Assembly: GCA_023898385.1 (NCBI GenBank)
Contig: CP060220.1
Coordinates: forward strand, 744,001 to 808,000
Direction: 5' to 3'
DNA: 64,000 nt
Source: Pseudobdellovibrionaceae bacterium
Lineage (GTDB): Bacteria; Bdellovibrionota; Bdellovibrionia; Bdellovibrionales; UBA1609
The stretch's first letter is position 1; each line of letters starts with the position of its first letter. Positions 36,341 through 45,155 of the stretch are shown here, one piece after another. Under the pieces are notes generated by a model that saw only the letters and a list, made by a program, of their open reading frames with translations, was not told the origin of the DNA and made no database searches. Position numbers and translations under genes: made by a program.

Positions 36341-36365
36341 GTGACCGAAAATATCTTTCGGTCAC
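36341..36365. terminator. 10-bp stem-loop downstream of the small exported gene
   Basis: GTGACCGAAA-ATATC-TTTCGGTCAC, a perfect 10-bp stem with a 5-nt loop, lies 5 nt beyond the stop of the gene ending at 36370 (minus strand). There is no U-run after it, so intrinsic termination is uncertain. Confidence 0.45.
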
Positions 36366-36369
36366 ATTC

Positions 36370-36639
36370 CTAAATGTTCACACATGAATCAATAATCAAA
36401 GCGGCTTGAGCATCATCGGGGAGTTCGCCTCGCTTTTGCACAAAAAGATCAATTCGGCGATCAAAGCATTCTTCAGAAGCGGTAGAGCGGGCTGCATTTT
36501 TATTGGGGCCATCTGTTTTAATGGTACCAATATCACCGGCTTGATATTGAAAGGTGGCTGTTTCAGAGGCCGCAGCAACGCCAATATGGCCTATAAGGAT
36601 AAATATGATAGCGGCAAATAGGGCTGCAAAAAGTTTCAT
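36370..36639 (-). CDS. Small exported protein of unknown function
   Basis: 89 residues with a signal peptide ('FAALFAAIIFILIGHIGVAAASE'). The mature part is about 63 residues with two Cys (ECFDRR and DSCVN), which could form one disulfide. GGGAGGG-type purines lie just upstream of the start. No domain was recognised. Confidence 0.65.
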   Translation of the reverse strand: MKLFAALFAAIIFILIGHIGVAAASETATFQYQAGDIGTIKTDGPNKNAARSTASEECFDRRIDLFVQKRGELPDDAQAALIIDSCVNI

Positions 36640-36961
36640 TTCTCCCTCCCGGAGTATTGTTTAACCAGGTAAAGAGCAAATAAAGAGCCAGTGCCACTTT
36701 GAAGGGTTCACGTAAGTTGCGGAAAACATTACGAAAATAGATGCTTGGTCAGGGGAGAGGTCATTTAGAAGGGGCCTTCAGCTCAAAAGGCCCCAATTCG
36801 TCACAGGGGTGTTCAGCCTTAAAACAGGCCCCGGCCTCTCTCTTTTTTTGTCGATCTAGGAGTGAGCTAAAATGTATCTGTGGTTGAGATCCCCCATTTT
36901 CTGGAGGATTTTCAGGGCGACGTATTGCATATCCTTATACCCATAGGCCTAGCGCTTATTA
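36640..36961. other. Intergenic region with one GC stem-loop
   Basis: 322 nt without a convincing gene. It holds GGGGCCTT-CAGCTCAA-AAGGCCCC (36771-36794), an 8-bp stem that could end transcripts of the SQR gene (stop at 36962), and the promoter of the small exported gene. Nothing else was identified. Confidence 0.4.
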
Positions 36962-38155
36962 TCAGGTGTAGCCCTTTAACAAGAAATTCCAATACATAAA
37001 CGGAATAAAATGCCGTTTCAGTTGGTACATGCTCCAGCGTTCTTTGGCCTGGTTGAATGGAAAGGTTTCCATCACTTCACCGTCGTAGCCAAACTCAGCC
37101 AAAATGCAACGGCTTCGGCTAGTGATTAGGGGGCATGAGGCATAGCCATCATATTTGGCTGTGGGCTCAAGGCCATCAACCACCCGCATAAGGTTATCAA
37201 AAGCTACGGGGGCCTGACTGCGAATGGCAGCTCCGGTGCGCGAAGTGGGGAGGCTACTGGCATCGCCTAAGCAAAAGATATTTTTGAATCGTGGGTGTTG
37301 AAGTGTGTATTTGTCGGCTTCGGCCCAGCCGCCTTCTTTGGCAGCGATGGGACTGTTTTTAATAAAGTCGGGCGGGCCCATGGGAGGTGTGACATGAAGC
37401 ATGTCATAATCCATGGTCACAAGTTCTCCGGTGTCGAGATTTTTAAATGTAGCCTTCTTGTTGGGGCCGTCCACTTTTACAAGATCGTGTTTAAACAAGG
37501 TTTTAATATCTCGTGAATCTACTACTTTTTCTAAAGCCTCACGATATTTGGGCACGCCGAAGATAGCGCCGCCGGCCGAGACAAACATGACTTCCGATTT
37601 GTCACGCACACCCGACATACGGAAATACTCTTCTGCCAAATACATCACCTTCTGCGGAGCCCCAGCACATTTCACAGGGGTGCTCGGCATGGTGAAAATC
37701 GCTCTTCCGCCTTTAAAGTTTTTCTCAAGCTCCCAGGTGTAGTTTACAGACTCAAAGGCGTAATTGCTGCACACGCCATTTTTACCTAAAGTTTCAGAAA
37801 GTCCTTCCACCAAGTTCCAGTTGATCTGAAGTCCTGGGGCAACAATCAGGTAGTCGTACTCCACGCGAGTGCCACCGGCAGTCATCACATAATTGTCGTC
37901 AGGAAAAAACTCAGTGACCCGGTCTTTCACCCATTCAACATTGTCAGGTATATAATCGGCCTGATCCCGAACAGATTTTTCGCGTTCAACGATGCCGCCA
38001 CTCACAAGAGTCCAAAGAGGCTGGTAGTAATGTTTCTCTGATGGTTCAATGATGGCAATCTTATCGCCACCCATGCGCCGAGCAATCATTGCACAAACGG
38101 TGATGCCACCTGTTCCCGCACCAATAATCACAAACTGTCGTTTAACTGTACCCAT
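36962..38155 (-). CDS. sqr: Sulfide:quinone oxidoreductase, type II (mitochondrial-like)
   Basis: 397 residues from the ATG at 38155, with AAGGA upstream. FAD-binding GxGxxG is at 11-16 (VIIGAGTGGITV). The redox Cys are Cys163 (PSTPVKCAGAPQKVMYL) and Cys341 (KYDGYASCPLI). 'DMLHVTPPMGPPD' and the closing 'FPFNQAKERWSMYQLK' are strikingly like the animal mitochondrial enzyme. It oxidises sulfide and passes electrons to quinone at the membrane. An apparent 51-residue upstream extension of the ORF is a translation of the family A hairpin and should not be annotated. Confidence 0.93.
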   Translation of the reverse strand: MGTVKRQFVIIGAGTGGITVCAMIARRMGGDKIAIIEPSEKHYYQPLWTLVSGGIVEREKSVRDQADYIPDNVEWVKDRVTEFFPDDNYVMTAGGTRVEYDYLIVAPGLQINWNLVEGLSETLGKNGVCSNYAFESVNYTWELEKNFKGGRAIFTMPSTPVKCAGAPQKVMYLAEEYFRMSGVRDKSEVMFVSAGGAIFGVPKYREALEKVVDSRDIKTLFKHDLVKVDGPNKKATFKNLDTGELVTMDYDMLHVTPPMGPPDFIKNSPIAAKEGGWAEADKYTLQHPRFKNIFCLGDASSLPTSRTGAAIRSQAPVAFDNLMRVVDGLEPTAKYDGYASCPLITSRSRCILAEFGYDGEVMETFPFNQAKERWSMYQLKRHFIPFMYWNFLLKGYT

Positions 38156-38188
38156 GATGTCATCCTTTGCCAATATTTGAACCCAGAA

Positions 38189-38366
38189 GGAAGAGACAAG
38201 CCTCCTCAAGGAGAGGGGCACAGCTTCATCCACGCTGCCCTCCCGATGTGCATGGCGTATCCGGGTTGCGGCACAAAGTGACGCAATCCGAAGACGACAT
38301 GCGGCCACTCGGGCCGGCAGCGTGGATGAAGCTGTGCCCCTCTCCTTGAGGAGGCTTGTCTCTTCC
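38189..38366 (+). repeat. Family A core-and-arms hairpin (copy A4)
   Basis: Perfect 51-nt arms at 38189-38239 and 38316-38366 enclose a 76-nt core (38240-38315). The apical loop is CAC-AAA-GTG instead of CAC-GTTA-GTG, so the loop changed while its stem stayed. The inner arm shares CATCCACGCTGCC with A3; the outer arm shares AGACAAGCCTC with A1. It lies between the divergent sqr and sufE genes. Confidence 0.95.
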
Positions 38367-38503
38367 GTTCCCTCGTCTACAAAGCTATACTCTAATGATA
38401 TTCCGATGATGGCAATATGGGTGAGGTTACTGGTGCGACATGTTGGGGGTGCGATTGTGCGCCGCGCGGTGAAAAGGTGTCGTCCTGTGGGTATATCTTC
38501 GCC

Positions 38504-38938
38504 ATGTCAATTTCTGAGCGGCAACAATCCTTAGTGCAAGAGTTTAAAGATCTTCCCAATTGGGAGGAGCGTTACAAACGTATTATTGAAATCGGTAAAG
38601 AAGCTGAGCCTTTGTCTGATGAAGACAAGATCGATGAAAATCTTGTGAAGGGCTGCCAATCTCAGGTGTGGGTGACTGCCGAACTAGAAGGCAACAAAGT
38701 GTTTTATGCCGGCGATAGCGATGCGTTAATAGTGCGGGGCTTGGTGGCTTTGCTTATGCGGCTTTACTCAGGGGCCACGCCGGATGAAATTTTAGGTACA
38801 GATCCAGAGTTTATTTCTGCTTTAGGTTTTGAGCGTCAGCTAACGCCGAGCCGGGCCAAAGGGTTGCATGCCATGATCAAGCAGATCAAATATTACGCCC
38901 TCGCCTTTAAAGCCATTCAGCAACGCCAACAAGCGTAG
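38504..38938 (+). CDS. sufE: SufE-like sulfur transfer protein
   Basis: 144 residues from the ATG at 38504 (MSISERQQSL). An in-frame ATG at 38417 adds 29 residues unlike the family. SufE signatures are 'LPNWEERYKRIIEIGKEAEPL', 'VKGCQSQVWV' with the acceptor Cys51, and 'VRGLVALLMRLYSG'. It takes persulfide sulfur from SufS for Fe-S cluster assembly. No other suf gene is adjacent. Its stop is 4 nt from the convergent yebC gene. Confidence 0.93.
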   Translation: MSISERQQSLVQEFKDLPNWEERYKRIIEIGKEAEPLSDEDKIDENLVKGCQSQVWVTAELEGNKVFYAGDSDALIVRGLVALLMRLYSGATPDEILGTDPEFISALGFERQLTPSRAKGLHAMIKQIKYYALAFKAIQQRQQA

Positions 38939-38942
38939 TTGT

Positions 38943-39647
38943 TTAACTGATTGTGGCGTAGACACGGTGGGTGTCGTCGTTGTCTTCCAGGGCTTCTAGA
39001 AAGTCGATCACCTCTTGTTTTTGTTCTTCATTGATCTCAGAAAAGTTTTTTGGTCGATACCCGAGTTCGGCCTTTGTAATGTCCCAGCCTCTCTCAGTTA
39101 GCGCTGTGCGAATGGTATCTAGGTCTGACACCTCACCATAAAAAGCAAATGTGCTATCGCCATTGTCTTCCACATCATTGGCGCCGGCTTCAATGGCTTC
39201 CTCTTCGGGGTCGGAGATGTTGTCGTGAGACCCCTCGATGATGCTCACCCGATCAAACATCCACTGCACACTACCGCTTTCGCCCATTCGTCCGCCTTTT
39301 TTATTGAAGATGGTTCGAAGGTCAGAAATGGTGCGGTTTTTATTGTCGGTTTGGCATTCGATGATAACGCCCACATTGTGTGGGGCATGGCCCTCGTAGG
39401 TGAGCTCTTCAATGATAGTGCCGTCGTCCAATTGACCAGAACCCTTTTTTATGGCCCGTTCGATGGTGTCTTTTGGGCACGATGCGGCGCGAGCCACATT
39501 CACAGCGAGTTTCAAGCGAGCATTAGAGTCTGGATCAGGGCCGCCAAGCTTTGCTGCCACTGCAATTTCTTTGGCAAATTTAGTGAACAATTGACCTTTT
39601 TTTGCAGCTTGCGCCGCTTTCATTGGATTTTTCCAGCTCTTACCCAT
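38943..39647 (-). CDS. yebC: YebC/PmpR family protein (TACO1-like)
   Basis: 234 residues. The family N-terminus (MGKSWKNPMKAAQAAKKG, FTKFAKEIAVAAKLGGPDPDSNARL) and 'AVNVARAASCPKDTIERAIKKG' are clear, with 'IIEELTYEGHAPHNVGVIIE' after them. YebC proteins act as DNA-binding regulators or, as shown for some members, help ribosomes through proline stretches. Convergent with sufE; the RluB-like gene is upstream. Confidence 0.95.
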   Translation of the reverse strand: MGKSWKNPMKAAQAAKKGQLFTKFAKEIAVAAKLGGPDPDSNARLKLAVNVARAASCPKDTIERAIKKGSGQLDDGTIIEELTYEGHAPHNVGVIIECQTDNKNRTISDLRTIFNKKGGRMGESGSVQWMFDRVSIIEGSHDNISDPEEEAIEAGANDVEDNGDSTFAFYGEVSDLDTIRTALTERGWDITKAELGYRPKNFSEINEEQKQEVIDFLEALEDNDDTHRVYATIS

Positions 39648-39725
39648 GGTTGTTATCCCTCATGTACGTATTGGATTAGTGGCGCCATTTTTACGATAAA
39701 ATGGGTGTCTGGCAAGTGCCGGGTT

Positions 39726-40466
39726 TTAAAAATTTTCGCCAGGCAATAGGTAACGCCAATGGCCCGGGCGTAGGCCGCCAAGCGATATTTGGCCAATGCG
39801 AATGCGTTTAAGGGCAATCACTTTGAGATCAACCAGTTCGCACATGCGACGGATCTGTCGTTTTCGACCTTCTTTTAAAATAAACCGGAGCCGTCCTGGT
39901 CCCGCTTTTGTGACTTTTGCTTGTTTTAAGGCTCGATGATCAAGGTGAAGGCCTGAACACAATAGATTGAGTTTTTCTTGCGTGATCTTGCCGTCCACTC
40001 GCACCAGGTATTCTTTTTCGATCAAAGAATTTTCGCCGATCAGTTGTTTAGCGATGCGCCCATCTTGCGTGAGTACGAGAAGTCCCGTGGAGTCAATGTC
40101 TAGGCGGCCAGCGGGCGCCATGGACTTTTTCTGCTCGGGCGTAAATTTCAACGGACTTTTGTTGCGAAGTTGGTTGTTGGCTTGAATTAAATCCAAAGCT
40201 TGTGGGTAGTTGTCTTCATTCGGCGACGACGTGTAGCCGATGGGTTTATTGAGAATCACAGTGGCTTTAAGCGAGCTTGTTTTTTGAGCCTCAGCGCTAA
40301 GTGATATTTTGGCATCACGAGGAACTTTAGTGCCCAATGTGGAGCATTGTTCTCCATTTACAAACACCCAGCCTTTAGTGATATAGGCATCGGCCTCTCT
40401 TCGTGAGCACAAGCCCTGTTCGGACATTAACTTTGATAGGCGAACCATAGACCGAAGTTCAGACAT
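39726..40466 (-). CDS. RsuA/RluB family pseudouridine synthase
   Basis: About 246 residues from ATG 40466 (MSELRSMVRLSKLM); no start among 40505, 40466 and 40448 has a good Shine-Dalgarno. An N-terminal S4 RNA-binding domain ('RLSKLMSEQGLCSRREADAYI', 'VFVNGEQC') precedes the catalytic domain. The catalytic-Asp motif is 'APAGRLDIDSTGLLVLTQDG', with 'EGRKRQIRRMCELVDLKVIALKRI' near the end. It modifies uridine in 23S rRNA (RluB/RluE-type) or 16S rRNA (RsuA). The long form would overlap the promoter of the divergent small membrane protein. Confidence 0.92.
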   Translation of the reverse strand: MSELRSMVRLSKLMSEQGLCSRREADAYITKGWVFVNGEQCSTLGTKVPRDAKISLSAEAQKTSSLKATVILNKPIGYTSSPNEDNYPQALDLIQANNQLRNKSPLKFTPEQKKSMAPAGRLDIDSTGLLVLTQDGRIAKQLIGENSLIEKEYLVRVDGKITQEKLNLLCSGLHLDHRALKQAKVTKAGPGRLRFILKEGRKRQIRRMCELVDLKVIALKRIRIGQISLGGLRPGHWRYLLPGENF

Positions 40467-40525
40467 AAAAAAAACCGTGCGCAAAGTGGGTTTGAAGGTT
40501 ACCATGAGATTTAAAGGAGCCTATT

Positions 40526-40651
40526 TTGGCAAAACGATCCCATAAAAAAGCCAACTTTTTTGATAAGATGGAAGCCATGAGTGCCGGTGCTTTTTTTATT
40601 GGTGTATTGATTGTTGTGGCCATGCTCGTTTATATGCTCTTTTTCTTCTGA
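40526..40651 (+). CDS. 41-residue single-pass membrane protein
   Basis: A short ORF starting with TTG at 40526, preceded by AAAGGAG with 8 nt spacing. The product is 41 residues: a basic N-terminus (MAKRSHKKANFFDKME) and one hydrophobic helix ('AGAFFIGVLIVVAMLVYMLFFF', given here only as a motif description, about residues 20-41). The 3' end overlaps the PTPS paralogue gene by 22 nt on the other strand. The ribosome-binding site and clean topology argue it is real. Function unknown. Confidence 0.62.
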   Translation: MAKRSHKKANFFDKMEAMSAGAFFIGVLIVVAMLVYMLFFF

Positions 40652-41013
40652 CAGGTGTAATAACTGTTTTTTGCCGTCTCTCTTACGGTGACATCATTTA
40701 AAATGGGGCCAAGTTCGGAGTCTTTTAAAAGGTCAAAGAACTTCTGCGCGAGCACTTCACCTGTAGTGTGTTCAAAGTGATCGTTTAAATAGGATTTATC
40801 ATACGGGGCAATTAAGATCCGCTCCACAATGCCATTCATGTATTTGCGGTCTACACTTAGCCCGCTTTCTTGGTGGATCGAGTCTTCAATAGTGACTTCA
40901 ATTAAATAGTGATGTCCGTGATCACCGAATCGGTCGGGTAGAAGCTCAGGAAAGGGCAGTTTGTGTACGCATCTCATTTTGTAGGTTTGAGTGAGGCGAA
41001 CTTTTTCTGGCAT
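40630..41013 (-). CDS. 6-pyruvoyltetrahydropterin synthase/QueD-like paralogue 2
   Basis: 127 residues. It keeps the zinc pair as 'GDHGHHYLIEV' and an upstream 'MRCVHKLPFP', and ends 'VTVRETAKNSYYTCQ'. The family's Asp-His near the middle is Asp-Lys here (APYDKSYLN), and no Cys sits in the usual catalytic place. Its start shares one nucleotide with the stop of paralogue 1, so the two are translated together. It could be an inactive or regulatory partner or a diverged pterin enzyme. Confidence 0.75.
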   Translation of the reverse strand: MPEKVRLTQTYKMRCVHKLPFPELLPDRFGDHGHHYLIEVTIEDSIHQESGLSVDRKYMNGIVERILIAPYDKSYLNDHFEHTTGEVLAQKFFDLLKDSELGPILNDVTVRETAKNSYYTCQKKKSI

Positions 41014-41450
41014 TAGAGATCCGCTCCGTAATCAACCCAAACATCGTCACCCTCATAGACCCGCACCTTTAACAGCTGTAAGGACGTTGGTTTAAGGCTT
41101 TCAGAAATTCTCTCAAAGCAATAAACGGCGATGTTTTCAAGGGTGGGTACGGTATTAAAAAAATATGGCACGTCCTTATTAAGGAAGCGATGATCGAGGG
41201 GTTTGACCGCCTCTTTTAAAATTTGATCAAAGTCAGCCATATTAATAATCATGCCCGTGACCGGGTCAATGGCGCCTTCCACGTAAGCCTCGAGCGCAAA
41301 GTTGTGACCCATGCCGTGGGGTGAGTAGAGATCGCCGTAAATTTCTTGGTTTTTTTGTTCAGACCATTGGGGCTGATAGTATTGGTGAGCAGAGCTAAAA
41401 TACACCCTTCGGGAGAGCCGAGCTTTGGGTGTGGAATCGGGCGTTTTCAT
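41013..41450 (-). CDS. 6-pyruvoyltetrahydropterin synthase-like paralogue 1
   Basis: 145 residues. The body is close to animal PTPS ('EGAIDPVTGMIINMADFDQ', 'VKPLDHRFLNKDVPYFF', 'PTLENIAVYCFERI'). The zinc site is altered: first His in 'VYFSSAHQYY' is kept, but the usual G-H-G-H-N reads HGMGHN, so one ligand is Met, and the catalytic Cys position is Leu. The Asp-His of the triad is kept. The paired gene keeps HGH but loses the Asp-His, so the two sites are complementary. Role in pterin or queuosine precursor synthesis is likely but not certain. Confidence 0.82.
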   Translation of the reverse strand: MKTPDSTPKARLSRRVYFSSAHQYYQPQWSEQKNQEIYGDLYSPHGMGHNFALEAYVEGAIDPVTGMIINMADFDQILKEAVKPLDHRFLNKDVPYFFNTVPTLENIAVYCFERISESLKPTSLQLLKVRVYEGDDVWVDYGADL

Positions 41451-41564
41451 AGGTCAAAGGTGTAACATAACAATTGATTGACCACAACTGCACTGACTCC
41501 ACAAATAGGAAACCCCCACAGATTGTTTAATCAGTGAGGGTCAAAACATAAGGAAATCTGGTAA

Positions 41565-41792
41565 TTAGGCGGCTGTTTTATGCCGTCGAGAGAAGGCCTG
41601 GTATTTTTTATCAAAATCACTGGGCTTTTCACCCTTACGATTAATGAGTCCTTCTTTGAACCAAAGAAAATGTTCGTCACAAAAGCCAGCCCGTTTGGGC
41701 TTTTTTCCGCATTGTGAAACTGGGCATTGCTGAGGCAATTGCACCACATTGTTACTTCCGCCTGAATTTTTCGGTCCGTTATTATCTGCCAT
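41565..41792 (-). CDS. Small zinc-finger-like protein
   Basis: 75 residues. CPVSQCGKKPKRAGFCDEH provides three Cys and one His spaced like a treble-clef zinc site. Both ends are polar and basic. The upstream in-frame extension to 41875 starts inside a low-conservation region, so the ATG at 41792 is preferred. Possibly nucleic-acid binding. Monocistronic. Confidence 0.62.
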   Translation of the reverse strand: MADNNGPKNSGGSNNVVQLPQQCPVSQCGKKPKRAGFCDEHFLWFKEGLINRKGEKPSDFDKKYQAFSRRHKTAA

Positions 41793-41950
41793 ATAGGCCC
41801 CCTTATTCCCGTGATGATCTGCAGGGCTAAGTTCCAGTGAGTCATTAAAATACTCACGCCCGCAGGGCCGGCCAAAACATCAGGCCGACAAAGGACCTAT
41901 CGGCCTTAGTGGAGGCAGACTTTAGGGGCGGCAGCGGATTTTTTTCTGGC

Positions 41951-42090
41951 TCCGCGAGACTGTTTCAAATTGAGATCTGGTAATAGGTATCCGCCAAAAG
42001 GTATCGGATTCCCTTTGGTAGCAATGGTGCGTCACTTGAGTGACGCACCATTGCTACCAAAGGGAATCCGATACCTTTTGGCGGATACCT
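41951..42090. repeat. Family B module: shared leader plus palindrome (copy B2a)
   Basis: A 26-nt leader (41951-41976) is identical to bases 49271-49296. After it comes a palindrome at 41985-42090 with 52-nt arms and a 2-nt centre. Its central 88 nt are almost identical to the palindrome at 51081-51178; the outer ~9 nt (AGGTATCCG) are private. The palindrome ends 2 nt before the stop codon of the NHL lipoprotein gene. Confidence 0.92.
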
Positions 42091-42092
42091 TT

Positions 42093-43610
42093 TTAGTAAA
42101 TCAATACGCGATGGTTGCTCGTGTCTGATACATACAAACGGCAGCCGTCCCAGTAAACAAAGTGCGGACCCCATAGCGTGTTTGCAGCAGCCGTCGAGCA
42201 ATTGCATTGGTTGTGATTGCCCGTACCGCCACCGGGTTGACCAATGATGATATCTGCATCTGTGCCGGGCGAAGGTAAAGAGTTAAATATCAATATACGA
42301 TCGTTATTGCGATCCACCACGAGCAGTCGTGTTCCATCGTAGAAGCTACTGATCGGGTCGTCCATTTGGTTGGCGGCATTCCCGTAGCTTCCGCCAACGA
42401 CAAGGTCAGGGTCCACACCCGTGGACAGTGAGTTGATGTCATTGTAAACGAGAACCCTGTTATTATAGAGGTCCGTCGCGAACAATTTGGTCCCATCTGA
42501 AAAAACCCCTAAAGGTGCATCCATTTTATTGTCTGCGCTACCAAAGCTTGTCGTCAGAAAATCAGGTTGGCCTAGTGCAGTTTCTGCACTCATTCCCGTT
42601 GCGAAGCTACTTTTGTCGTAAACCACCACTCTGTTGTTATTCACGTCGGTGGCAAAATACTTATTGCCTCCAAAAGCGGGTTGACTTGAATTTTTTATTG
42701 TATTTGCTCCTGCAGTGCCACCTTGATTGCTGCTCCCAGAAACGAGGTCGGGCTGGCCCAGGGCGTGAGTGGCCGCCGAAAGATTTGACAGAGGCCAGAA
42801 GCTAATTCGGTTGTTGGACCACTCAGACACCATCAGGTAGTTGTCATCCACGGCAACGCCCTGAACGCCCGCAAACTGAGTGGCGGATGTGCCGCTGCTT
42901 GCGGTGACAAAATCAGGTTGCCCCACCACAGCATCGGCCGCCGCGCCGTCAGTTGTAGGGATTGTGTTATAAATCAAAACTCTATGGTTACCGCTGTCAC
43001 CCACATACAGTTTGCCATCTTTAACCCAAACCCCTAAAGGTGACTTCAATGTGTTTGCGGCTGCAGTGCCGCCTTGGTTTGCTGAAGAGTTAACGAAATT
43101 TGTTTGTCCAATTACAGTACGGGCACTCATATTTGTCGCAAATACGGTTGGCCCGCCCGGACAACTCGGAGGTGGTGACGCTGCCGCAATTGAATATTCA
43201 ACTAAGAACACTTGACCATCAATTGTGATCTGGATTTGTCCGTTTCCTGATAATGCAGCAGAAATACTAATTGAAAGTGAATCTGGTGCCACTGTTATGG
43301 AGGCAGGTCCGCTGATAACTTCCCAAAGTATAGAGTCGGGATTCAGCGAGTCGCCGTTGCTGTCAGTAATGTTAATGAAAAAATCTTCGGCCTGACCCAC
43401 TTCGCCGGTAATCTCACTCACTGTGCTCCCTGCGCCGCCGCCATCAGTAGAGATTGAAATGTTTTTGTTTTTTGGTGCAATTTGAACGCTTCCGCTAATT
43501 GTACTCTCACCCAGACGGCAGGACACAACGGCCATCGCCAATGCGATCAAACTCGTAGCCAAAATACTTCGATTTACATTTGGTAACGTTCCATTTTTGT
43601 AGGGCGACAT
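42093..43610 (-). CDS. NHL-repeat lipoprotein
   Basis: 505 residues. N-terminus MSPYKNGTLP precedes the signal helix; lipobox AVVSC with Cys31. An Ig-like stretch (about 45-145) is followed by about six NHL/beta-propeller repeats of the type 'GVWVKDGKLYVGDSGNHRVLIYN'. The first ten residues match the lipoprotein starting at 49460. Likely a surface protein binding carbohydrate, protein or surface polymers. A family B palindrome sits just past its stop. Confidence 0.8.
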   Translation of the reverse strand: MSPYKNGTLPNVNRSILATSLIALAMAVVSCRLGESTISGSVQIAPKNKNISISTDGGGAGSTVSEITGEVGQAEDFFINITDSNGDSLNPDSILWEVISGPASITVAPDSLSISISAALSGNGQIQITIDGQVFLVEYSIAAASPPPSCPGGPTVFATNMSARTVIGQTNFVNSSANQGGTAAANTLKSPLGVWVKDGKLYVGDSGNHRVLIYNTIPTTDGAAADAVVGQPDFVTASSGTSATQFAGVQGVAVDDNYLMVSEWSNNRISFWPLSNLSAATHALGQPDLVSGSSNQGGTAGANTIKNSSQPAFGGNKYFATDVNNNRVVVYDKSSFATGMSAETALGQPDFLTTSFGSADNKMDAPLGVFSDGTKLFATDLYNNRVLVYNDINSLSTGVDPDLVVGGSYGNAANQMDDPISSFYDGTRLLVVDRNNDRILIFNSLPSPGTDADIIIGQPGGGTGNHNQCNCSTAAANTLWGPHFVYWDGCRLYVSDTSNHRVLIY

Positions 43611-43679
43611 TTTGCCTCCATATTAAGCACTCCATTAAAATTGATATACTTAGTATCGTCTGATGCGGTGAATAACTTT

Positions 43680-43697
43680 AGTTATTTTTGCTGTACT
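43680..43697. repeat. Left 18-bp direct repeat flanking the insertion sequence
   Basis: AGTTATTTTTGCTGTACT occurs here and at 45156-45173. The pair flanks the transposase region and looks like a target-site duplication. Confidence 0.8.
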
Positions 43698-45155
43698 TGT
43701 TAAAAAATTTTAGAAATGTCCGGTTTTTTTGGCCTTTTCCCAAGTTGAAATGTCCCCTTTTCTCAGTCTGACACATTGTGCGTGTTTCGTTTTGAGCCAT
43801 TCTTAAATTCTGTTAGTTTTTTACACTCAATCACCTCATGTGGGATTGCCTCTCTGGTTTTTTCGTGAACCACGCTCAAGGTGCCATCGGTGTGGATGCT
43901 GACCTCCACTTTTGCCTTTGCCCAGTTGGCTCTGTGAGCGGCTGGCAGGAGTTGGATTTTATAAAGGCCCTTTCGAGCAATGATGTTATCTGGCCGTACT
44001 GTACTTGTGTATTTAGCGCAGAGGATGTTCCGTAAGCACTTGGGGTCAAAGAGCTCTACAAAGGCTTTCCTGGGGCTTTTTAGGCGCCTTCCTGAAGCGC
44101 TTCCTGAAGTCAGGTAAAAATACACGTCTTCGATAAATACGTTTGCAACGTCGATGTTTTTATTTTTCGAAGCCTGAGCTCTGAGATCAGTCGATCTTGA
44201 AAAGTCCTGTTCATTCTCTCAACGCGACCCTTAGCGGGGGCCGAGTGTGCTGCTATGAACTCGACTCCCCAGCTCATCAAGGGCTCTGCCGATTTGGGTG
44301 AGGACTTTTTGTCTTCCTTTGGATCTTCGAAGTACGACTTGTGAGTACCTACCTTCACTCCTTGTCCTGAGTAGTGGAACCAACTGGCCTTGTCCGTGTA
44401 GATGGCCATAGGAAGGCCATAAGTTCTAAACACATGTTCGAGGGCCTTGAAGTTAGGCATACAACGTCCCGTCATGCTCAAAGAACTGTGCATAGAGCGG
44501 GTCTGAGGTGTTGCATCATCGACAATCACGATTAGTTGTAGCTCCCGGCCTGTGCCCAGCCAGTCGTGCGGTGATGTGTCTTGTTGCAAAGCTCGCCGGC
44601 ACTCTCACGTCTCGGGCGCCTTTTTGCGGTGCCAGCTTCCTGGGACGATGCATTTTCTTGTCAGTGAGGTTTCCACTGCGCAGTATTTTTTCGCACCGAC
44701 TCAACGCTGATCTTTATTCCTCCACTTCATTGAGCTTCTCAGTAAAGTGAGTGAAGTTAAGATTTGCTTTCTGGTACTGATTTACCCACAAAGACTTGAC
44801 CCTCTCCACCTTCTCTGGAGATATAGCGTTGTTGCTTGTACGACCGACAAGACCGTGCACAACACCTTTGGCGCCTTGAAGACGTACGAGGTCTTCAAGG
44901 CGTCGTACCTGCCTTGTTGACAACCCCAATACCTCTGCGGCTTCTTTCTGACGCATGCGTTTATCCATCACGTCTTTTATCACTCTGAATTTTTTCACCT
45001 CTGCCCCCGTTAATCTAAGCCGTTTAGCACCCATTTAAGCCCCCTCATGGTGAGAGAGCTTAATAAATCACCACTAAGTCACTGTAATGACTCAATGTAG
45101 AAAAGCGGACATTTCTACTTTGTGAAAAAAGCGGACACTTTAACTTTGTCGGAAC
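43698..45155 (-). mobile_element. Decayed IS1202-group (ISNCY) insertion sequence
   Basis: Bounded by an 18-bp direct repeat. Both ends begin TGTT and carry two copies of a [AG]TGTCCGCTTTT-like motif in inverted orientation, as imperfect terminal inverted repeats of about 60 nt. The long target duplication and the transposase type fit the IS1202 group, whose members leave unusually long duplications. The transposase is broken into at least three frames, so the element is inactive. Confidence 0.8.
43763..45034 (-). pseudogene. Transposase remnant, IS1202-group type
   Basis: Three pieces in different frames on the minus strand. The N-terminal helix-turn-helix part (45034-44714, 'KEAAEVLGLSTRQVRRLEDL') is followed by the catalytic core (44589-44110, 'SPHDWLGTGRELQLIVIVDDAT', 'YGLPMAIYTDKASWF', 'KGRVERMNRTFQDRL'). 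The C-terminal piece (44125-43763) includes 'RRLKSPRKAF'. The DDE residues appear present in the core, but frame breaks near 44100 and 44590-44714 abolish the product. Confidence 0.82.

Noticed and set aside
38156..38308. N-terminal extension of the SQR protein by 51 residues
   Set aside because: The extension is encoded by hairpin A4; the ATG at 38155 has its own AAGGA and matches the family's N-terminus.
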